From the NCBI GenBank assembly GCA_022315425.1, contig JAIUPT010000010.1:310001-374000 (forward strand): a stretch of 64,000 nucleotides of DNA. Direction: 5' to 3'. The position numbers and the translations under genes were made by a program. Of the stretch, positions 57,703 to 64,000 are shown one piece after another. Each line of letters starts with the position of its first letter. Position 1 is the stretch's first letter. The notes under the pieces were generated by a model. It worked only from the letters and a program-made list of their open reading frames with translations, was not told where the DNA came from and ran no database searches. Source of the DNA: Pseudevernia furfuracea (Eukaryota; Ascomycota; Lecanoromycetes; Lecanorales; Parmeliaceae).

Positions 57703-59049
57703 GATCTAGTGGCGGGAGTCCCGCCTAAATACAACGTTTAATTAACATAACCGAAGCGTGATGCTAACGGATCCGGTAAGAGGCACTTACCGAGAAACGC
57801 ATCACGTCTTATATGCCCCGAAGGGTCTTTGACAACGTGCGAAGGGTCTTGGTTTGATCCAAGACCGCCGCCAACATATCTGGTTTCTTGTGGCCGCCGA
57901 GGCGGCCCTGCACACGCTGGTGTGCAGAGAGGATCTTGTCGAAACGCTTGGCATGGCGCTTCAGCGCCGGAAGGGAGACATAGTCATAGTGTGCCCGGCC
58001 GGTAACACTGTGAACGTGTCGCAATGCTGAAAGAACTCCTCTCTGGAAACATCTGTGGTGAGGTCGTTGAGAATATGGCCGGGGAAGGTGTTGACCAGTG
58101 GCCATTCCAATAGACACACAACAGGAATAGAATAGTAACACACGCACACGCAACGTATTTAACAGCGATATCAGCTGCATATAGTCTCGCTCGACTTTCG
58201 CGCAGCTTAATTAAGAAAGGAATCGTTCGAATCGATATATTATTCACCGCTCGCAGAGTTATAAAATCGAGCTTCTCGCGAAGTGAAGAGAGAGAGAGAG
58301 GCTCTGAGTCTGATAGAAGTCACGGGGACGTTGTTTATATACGCATCACGTTCGGGTGCGAGGAGTGGCATAATGTGTGATTTTACTTTCTCGTCCGTCA
58401 TCCCCTGAAACCTCGCAACATAGTCGACTTGTTCGTGCTTGCAGGCAGTCTTGAGGTGACTGTAATTCCCACCCGCGACGACACGACCGCCCGGCGTCTC
58501 CTTGGAAATGCGCCTGTTGATCCGGTTCTTGACGTCCCGGGATCCATAGACTGCTAGATCCAGTGTATATCGGATTGCGAAGTCCTTCGGTATGCCCGAA
58601 GGCCAAACCTGCTTACCCCAGCGGGCATCAAGCCAATCAAGTACGTCTTCCACCTCTTTTTTTCCCCTGCCCAAGCATTTCAGCATCCGCTGCTTTGCTA
58701 GTGTCTCCACTCAGAGCCACTCTACTGTACGTCGCATCCCAGCCATCCCTGCGGCCAACTCGCATAGACTCCATCCGGGCGGCAATCCCTCCCCCTACGA
58801 CCCTCTTGCCGGCCCTCCGACGTGGCGGCAACCCTGGGAAGCAGCTCTTGCACAAATTTCAGCGCAGTCTGGCTGAACAGGTCGTGGCGCGAGCTCGGAC
58901 TTTACGCTGGCGTAGGTTGCACACCAGCCATCGGCCACCAGAGACAAAAACAATTGCCACCGTTTTTCTCATTGCTACTTGCAGCCTCAAGTGGCGATTT
59001 TCTTGTTTTTCGCTTCGAAATAGTTCGTCACAAGTGAAGAACTTGTCTT
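57703..59049 (-). other. Degenerate minus-strand ORFs, unknown
   Basis: Two stretches have coding look. 58180-57809 ends YDYVSLPALKRHAKRFDKIL and GGHKKPDMLAAVLDQTKTL. 58710-58240 has GRGKKEVEDVLDWLDARWG, FAIRYTLDLAVYGSRDVKNR and a following charged part. The second lies in the same minus-strand phase as the relict 60168-59050. No family recognised. A G run occurs at about 57681-57690. Confidence 0.3.
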
Positions 59050-60168
59050 TTACTCACTAGGATTGCTGCGGTTACTTCGCCAAATGTTCCTCCGGAAAAG
59101 GCTCCAGGTACAGAAGGTATATCCTAGGGCCTCGAGACCGGCAGTCGATCGAGTAATCTCTGTTAATATGCAGTAGGGGTGACCATTCTCGGTGAGATGA
59201 ACGAATGGCGATTGTTGAAGCTGTTTCACAAACGGGTCCTCCTTGGGCTTGGACAAAGCTGTGGGACCAAGTTGAATCTGACTGATCACCAATCCAAGTG
59301 AGCAGTGCTAGATAGCGCCAAATTCGTACGAACTGACCCTCGATCAAAATACAATTTTGTTGGTACTTGTCTTAGGCGGCTCCGCAAAAGCCACCGCCCA
59401 AGAGTCCAACGAAAAACCATGGATGACATGCCGATACAGGCTTAGCTGGTCCGAAGGCCAGGCCTGTTTCGCAGCCTCCATTACCTGCTCCGGGGCCATC
59501 AGCGAAGTTTTTGTAATTATATAGATCCTCGCGGTGGAGAACCTATTATAATAACAGGTTAGATGACACAACGCATTAGCCCCGAACGCCTCATTCTTGA
59601 TCTTGACCCCGTCCGCGACAAAGACATCGTCTGCGCTTCGAAAGCGTATGGCAGACTCCTTATCAAATCTCACGAACTCCTGCGGAGTGAGAAAATGGGC
59701 GTCCTCTTCCAATTTCACCTTTTCCACTCACGTTTGAATCACCACATTTATCTTCGGGACAGGGTCGTTTTGATGACACCTCTGGGTGATGAGATAGGTG
59801 CCATTCGTCATTTTCTGGGAGAAGGCGCTAACCTCGTAGGGAGGTTTGCTCCCTGACTCAGGCTTGGTGACCCTACCCTTCTTGTTAATGCGGCCCCCAA
59901 GAACAGAAGATTCAGCATCCGACGGCGCGGGGGTGGCGGCGGTTGTGCCCCTCAGCGAGACCGACCTCAATGAAGCTTTGAGCTTCTTTTTGTCGGCCTT
60001 CTCGTGCTTCTTCTTCTTGTCTTTGGCCTTCCGGGCGTCCGTTTTTTCCCGCTTCTTCTTGTCAGCCTTTGGCACAGTTTCCGCCGGAGTGTACTTTGAC
60101 TGTAAGATTGTAGTAGCATGCACTTGATCCACGATGATGACTGATTGATGGTCCGCGCAAGGCTTCAC
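59050..60168 (-). pseudogene. Single-frame relict gene of unknown family
   Basis: One minus-strand frame of about 373 codons runs from 60168 to 59050, interrupted only by in-frame stops near 59730 (TGA), 59345 (TGA) and 59310 (TAG). The first part carries a lysine-rich block (KADKKKREKTDARKAK, then KDKKKKHEKADKKKLK), then a polar linker. After the first stop the text stays protein-like (EEDAHFLTPQEFVRFDKESA, SLYRHVIHGFSLDSWAVAF, then SPFVHLTENGHPYCILTEIT). The stops fit CGA-to-TGA and CAG/TGG-to-TAG changes. A donor-like GTGAGT overlaps the first stop, so an intron cannot be wholly excluded. Function unknown. Confidence 0.5.
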
Positions 60169-60623
60169 AAGGTATCGAATTTGCCAGTGCCAAGAGGCTG
60201 ATACATGCTCTGATATTTAGATATATAGAAGTAAGATTTCTCTGGTGACGTGCAACAAATAGACTCTACTCAGCTTCGCCTGACCCGCATAGTTTTGTGA
60301 ATTGGGCTGGCGTCAAAAGCACGAGTGACTGTCAGGCGTGGCAACAAAACAACATGCTTGAAAGTATGGCAAACAGCCATCAAAGCCTGAAAGTTGATGC
60401 ATGAAAGATGAAAGTAGGAAGCAGGTTGAGTAGGGCTACGTAGAGTAGTATAAGGTATGGGTAAGTGCTGTCGATGAAGGTGTTCGGTGGTCAAATGTTG
60501 ATAGAGGATATTGTAGGAAAGAAGAAGGAATTGGGGCGGGGATGGGGTTTATATACCCGAGAATGTCTCTCGATGAATGTTCGCCAGAAGAGTGATGAGC
60601 TTCGGGGATTCATCTACTACCCT
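60169..60623. other. Intergenic, nothing supported
   Basis: Upstream of the relict gene and left flank of the small LTR element. No supported feature. Confidence 0.3.
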
Positions 60624-61902
60624 TGTTGAATAAAGAGGGTCTAGACGACTGATATTGAGTGGACTAAGGAGTGTCTATGTAGGAAGGTAGAATACATGTA
60701 TGTGAGTGCCGTGCCAAGCCACTAGCTAGTAGGGCTGTTTGCCACATTTTCTAACACTCCCCCTCGAACAGCACCTAGCCACTGACAACGACAGTGATAC
60801 CCGAATCGCAAGCAGACATGTATCGAAGGTAGTGACAGTGTAGACGATCTTCCGGAGCCGTCAATAATCAGAATTAGTAAGGTAGTTGTCGAGAAAGAGA
60901 CTCCTGAGTGACGAAGGATGTTGGTATCTGACCAGTCGAAGAAGCATGGATGTAGAATAGTGAGGTATGAAGCTTATCGATAAGCCTGATGTCGTTTCTG
61001 AAGGATTCGAGCCATTTCGAAATGGGTAGGCGAGTATTCTGCACGGCGACTCCCCCTACTCCAGAGTGCTCAGTCCAATGACTCCCCCTGCTCAGATACC
61101 ACTCCCCCTGACTGAGTACCCAGGGTATTCCAGAGTCGTACACCACCGAGGAAAGAATCGAAGAAATCCAAATCGCATGCATGTGTGTTATCCTCCCCAA
61201 CACCATGGCAGCCTGGCTTGGAGTCATGCACTGTAGAATTGCCCTGTGCATCCCAAGCTCTTGCCATTCCCGTAGAGAGTAATGTATGAATCGAATGTGC
61301 CATTTGGTAGCAGGCTCACTATGTGTGTTGCCGAAATACTCAGTGAAGAGATCGTACATTGACTGCCTTTGTAGCAGGCTCACTATTCGGTGTTCAGATT
61401 GCCATTGTAGCAGGCTCACTATTTGAAGATGATGATGATTCGTGCTGCCCCCTGCCTAACAGCGAGCTTTCGTGGTGAGCGAGGAAGTATCTGTGTCTGA
61501 TGTTTGCTCCCAAAGATGCCATTACCACATGCAGGCTTCGCCAACCTTAGTTGACAAGGAAGGATCTGATTTACTCCCTTTTGACCTTCTCAACTCACGT
61601 CGATTAGTAGCACTCCTCCTTCGGTCGACGGTCGGATAGTCGGTAATGCCTAGCAGGCCAGATATGTGTCAGTTAGTAGCACTCCTCCCTCGGCTGACGG
61701 ATAACGTGTTCGATCTGTACGGCACGGAGTCACTCCCTGGAAGCTGGTAAGACAACCGGGCTCATAACCTGTTGAATAAAGAGGGTCTAGACGACTGATA
61801 TTGAGTGGACTAAGGAGTGTCTATGTAGGAAGGTAGAATACATGTATGTGAGTGCCGTGCCAAGCCACTAGCTAGTAGGGCTGTTTGCCACATTTTCTAA
61901 CT
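60624..61902. mobile_element. Small LTR element without evident pol (TRIM-like), 1.28 kb
   Basis: Two nearly identical direct repeats (60624-60756 and 61770-61902, 133 bp) begin TGTTGAATAAAGAGGG; the first ends TTTTCTAACA. They enclose about 1.0 kb. The element is flanked by TACCCT on the left (just before 60624) and TACCCT on the right (from 61903), a probable target duplication. The inside has no recognisable protease, RT or integrase. It has repeated words: CTCCCCCT several times (60757-61115) and GTAGCAGGCTCACTAT three times (about 61305, 61370 and 61407). Near-identity of the LTRs means a recent insertion or one not yet mutated. A 181-codon minus-strand frame inside translates the repeats. 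Confidence 0.75.
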
Positions 61903-62168
61903 ACCCTTCCCTTTGAGTTGCAATGAATATCCGGCTTCACATATTCTGCGTAATCTTTGAAGGCTCCGTGAATGAGAAGAATCACCTAGATTTGCATTGT
62001 GCTTTCAGTCGCACTCCCTTCATTTTATACCCAATGAGGCCCATGCATCTCGGCTTCGATTTTCTCGTCATAGTCAATTTCTCGTCGTAGTCGAAAGACT
62101 ACTCTAGCTACATTCCCAGTCAGTGACACCCCATCTTTATTCACCGGTCCCAAATTCTAGTCTTCATC
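61903..62168. other. Intergenic, nothing supported
   Basis: Short gap between the small LTR element and the 3' end of the acetyltransferase gene. Confidence 0.3.
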
Positions 62169-62783
62169 TCAAATCGCCCCAACCTTACTCTCAGCCATCT
62201 TAAGCAACGCCTCATCATCCACCCGCATCCCTACCCACTCATCCATCTGCTGGGCTCCAATGGCCCTATAGAACTTTATGCTCGGCTCATTCCACTTCAG
62301 CACACTCCACTCTAATCTTTCCCCTCCAATTCTCTTCGTCTCCTTCGCTAGCTCTTGCAACAGCTTCTTCCCATAGCCCCTCCCTCTGTATTCAGGCCTT
62401 ACAAACAAGTCTTCTAAATAGATCCCAGGTGCAGCGCGCCAGGTGGAGTAGTTATTGAAGTAGAGTGCCATGCCTGCGCATTGTGGCGAGGAGAGGTGTG
62501 AAGCGATTGAGGGAGGATCGGGGGCGAAGAGAAGTAGGGTTTTGGCGTAGCCTGAAGAAGCGTTTGAAGGGAAGGAGAGGGTTCTGAGGAGAGAGGCCTC
62601 AGTAGCGAGGACGGAGGAGGTTGCTTTCTCGTAGGCGGCGAGTTCGTGGATTAAGGAGAGGATAATAGGCACATCTGGAAGAGCTTAGATCCATGCGGTG
62701 GGTAAGGGTTTGAGGGGATTCAGCTTGCCCTCTTCAGTTGCGAAGCGTACAGTTGGCTCGGAGTCCCTAGTCGAGGTAGACAT
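62169..62783 (-). CDS. GNAT-family N-acetyltransferase (SAT1-like)
   Basis: Exons 62783-62729 and 62674-62169, joined across a 54 nt intron with a GC donor (GCAAGC) and CCAG acceptor, encode 186 residues. The splice produces VRFATEEDVPIILSLIHELA, the usual opening of the diamine or thialysine N-acetyltransferase branch of GNAT, followed by YEKA. The acetyl-CoA site is clear: YLEDLFVRPEYRGRGYGKKLL (R-x-x-G-x-G). The C-terminal strand-helix has LEWSVLKWNEPSIKFYRAIGA, as in spermidine/spermine acetyltransferases. It probably acetylates a small amine such as polyamines or thialysine in the cytosol; the substrate is inference. Without the intron, the frame would start at a GTG with no initiator methionine. 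Confidence 0.85.
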
Positions 62784-63184
62784 GGTTTGTCAGTACTCGA
62801 AATCTTTGTCAAACGATGCGGTAGATCGTTGCTGGGAGAAAAACTTGAATATTACGGACGACGTCGCAAATGGCAGCGATACCAGTCCATCCCCGCTCGG
62901 GCTAGTGCTCCTTTTGTATTCTCAATCCCGCATCTCCGCGGTATCTCGCGGCATCTTGGGTTATAGAAGCGAGGCGACTATCGATAGCGAATGCCTAGTC
63001 GCGAAGAAAGAGCTAAAACGAGGGAAAGAGCAGCGGAAGGCAGAGGGCAGAAGCGGAGCGGAATGCTTGGCATGACAAGCCTTGGCGCTTGACAGCATTA
63101 CAATGTAATCGTGGCCCTACTATGTATTGGAGAAAAGAAGGAAGGGAAGTGCTTGAAAGCTTTTCATTGCTGAAGCTTGCCAAT
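62784..63184. other. Intergenic upstream of the GNAT gene, with copia flank
   Basis: Probable promoter of the minus-strand acetyltransferase gene. From about 63146 it contains the inverted copy of the 37-base block that also borders the copia LTR at 41957. A 125-codon plus-strand frame lacks domain character. Confidence 0.35.
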
Positions 63185-63752
63185 CATAGGCCGTTCCGCC
63201 CGCACTAGCGTGCCTTTTAGCGTGGCGCTAGTGGGCGACTCTTGTCTATCCTTCTCCTTCTCTTCCTTCTTGTCCACTACATGTATTCTACATAGTCATG
63301 CAATAGAGTCGTTCTATTAGCCACCCAATACAAGACCTCATAGCTGTCATATATTTCAACAGGTTATGAGCTCGGATTTCCGTTATTGAGGTCTTCACAC
63401 AGCAGAAAAATTTACCTGCTGTACCTCATCGTCTGTGGGAGAGTCGGTGTTATAATAACAGTCTTATCATAGCATCACACTACATCACATAGTCAATTCA
63501 AAATGACTACCTAGTTGTCCCATGCTGCATTGACGCAGATATGGAATTTCCCAAAGCTGAAGGGTCAATAAAATTATTAGTCATGGGTCAAAAAGATGAA
63601 GAGTGCACTGATGTACTCGGATTTATGAGACGTCGTTCAGAATACAAATAAGGACTTTTTAACGGATCTATTAGTTACATCAACATCTACGACTGCTTAG
63701 GCAACGATCTATCAGACTTAATTGAAGATCTGAAAGCAGACGAATAATTAAG
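63185..63752 (+). mobile_element. 5' end of a second copia element (LTR, PBS, gag start)
   Basis: 63185-63362 is the inverted counterpart of the LTR segment at 41994-42175, ending TTTCAACA. Directly after it, 63363-63372 reads GGTTATGAGC, complementary to the anticodon-loop region of initiator tRNA-Met (GCTCATAACC), the half-tRNA primer site used by copia-type elements. A gag-like start follows at ATG 63503 (with FPKLKG, a motif typical of copia Gag starts) but stops after a few codons. The element is cut at 63753 by a gypsy LTR. Confidence 0.65.
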
Positions 63753-64000
63753 TGTAACGGGGTCTAGGCATGCGTGAGTGAGTAACAGATGGATTGGTTA
63801 CTAGATAGACTGAATCCTGAGGAACTCGGTGGGAGTCCTCAGAGGCAGCATATTTAGCAGGGGAGAGTGCACCCCCATGCCAAGCAAACTTACTATGCGA
63901 CTGCTATAGCCGCACAGCCGCACAGCTGCACCAGAGGGATAGTCTCCCGGATCTGGCCTAGATGTATGTTGGATTCCTGGACTTCTGACAGGCCGCCTCA
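63753..64000 (-). repeat. Gypsy LTR, inverted copy, runs off the window
   Basis: Reverse complement of the LTR at 46992-47265, from its TTACA end (63753 reads TGTAACGGGG on the plus strand) to about 248 bases in. It is closer to the right LTR (53068) than to the left one. Whether a full gypsy element follows lies outside the window. Confidence 0.8.

Noticed and set aside
60874..61419. 181-codon minus-strand frame within the small LTR element
   Set aside because: It runs through the repeated GTAGCAGGCTCACTAT words and shows no retroelement domain.
61300..61425. Possible CRISPR-like array from the repeated GTAGCAGGCTCACTAT words
   Set aside because: Only three copies with irregular spacing, inside an LTR element in a eukaryotic genome.
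62698..63075. 125-codon plus-strand frame upstream of the GNAT gene
   Set aside because: It overlaps the first exon and promoter of the minus-strand GNAT gene and has no domain.

Overview
The window looks like a filamentous ascomycete (Pezizomycotina) chromosome. Genes carry many short introns of about 48-119 nt with GT..AG ends and CTAAC/CTGAC-type branch sites. Fungus-specific families are present: translation elongation factor 3, a fungal rhodopsin-domain membrane protein, Vac1/Pep7, Met8 and HET-domain debris. Repeats and relict genes carry stop codons and changes explained almost entirely by C:G to T:A transitions, which resembles repeat-induced point mutation (RIP).

Layout. 1-9.9 kb holds an MFS transporter relict at the left edge, a six-exon rhodopsin-domain protein (+), a low-complexity tract, EF-3 (-) and an unknown membrane protein (-). 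10-12.2 kb is gene debris. 12.3-17 kb holds Vac1/Pep7 (-) and Met8 (+) sharing one 212 bp promoter region, then an F-box-like/TPR-like gene (-). 17-23 kb holds relicts of an F-box-like paralogue, a CorA-like protein and a HET protein, plus an AT-rich stretch and a 163 bp foldback element. 23.7-24.9 kb is a secreted GH5 endoglucanase. 26.6-29.8 kb holds more relicts and a second intact F-box-like/TPR-like gene. 31.2-36.1 kb holds a divergent housekeeping pair, an Emw1/TTC27-type TPR protein (-) and a METTL16-type RNA methyltransferase (+) with an 11 nt microexon. 36.36-36.83 kb holds two tRNA genes, each interrupted in the variable loop by a GT..AG insertion shaped like a spliceosomal intron. 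38.1-41.0 kb encodes a caspase-like / alpha-beta hydrolase-like / vWA fusion protein.

42-55 kb is a nest of dead transposable elements: a copia element (-), a gypsy element (+) with both LTRs, and a pogo/Fot1-type DNA transposon (-). 55-60 kb is degenerate sequence including a 1.1 kb single-frame relict gene. 60.6-61.9 kb is a small LTR element without evident pol (TRIM-like). 62.2-62.8 kb is a GNAT acetyltransferase with a GC-AG intron. The right edge holds the 5' end of a second copia copy with a primer-binding site, cut by an inverted copy of the gypsy LTR.

The housekeeping genes (EF-3, Vac1, Met8, Emw1, METTL16) form islands between gene-poor, repeat-scarred accessory blocks. The two observations most worth following are the pair of variable-loop-interrupted tRNA genes and the three-domain caspase/hydrolase/vWA protein, whose hydrolase domain lacks its nucleophilic serine. 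Exon boundaries were assigned by eye from splice signals, reading frame and family resemblance; no database search was run.
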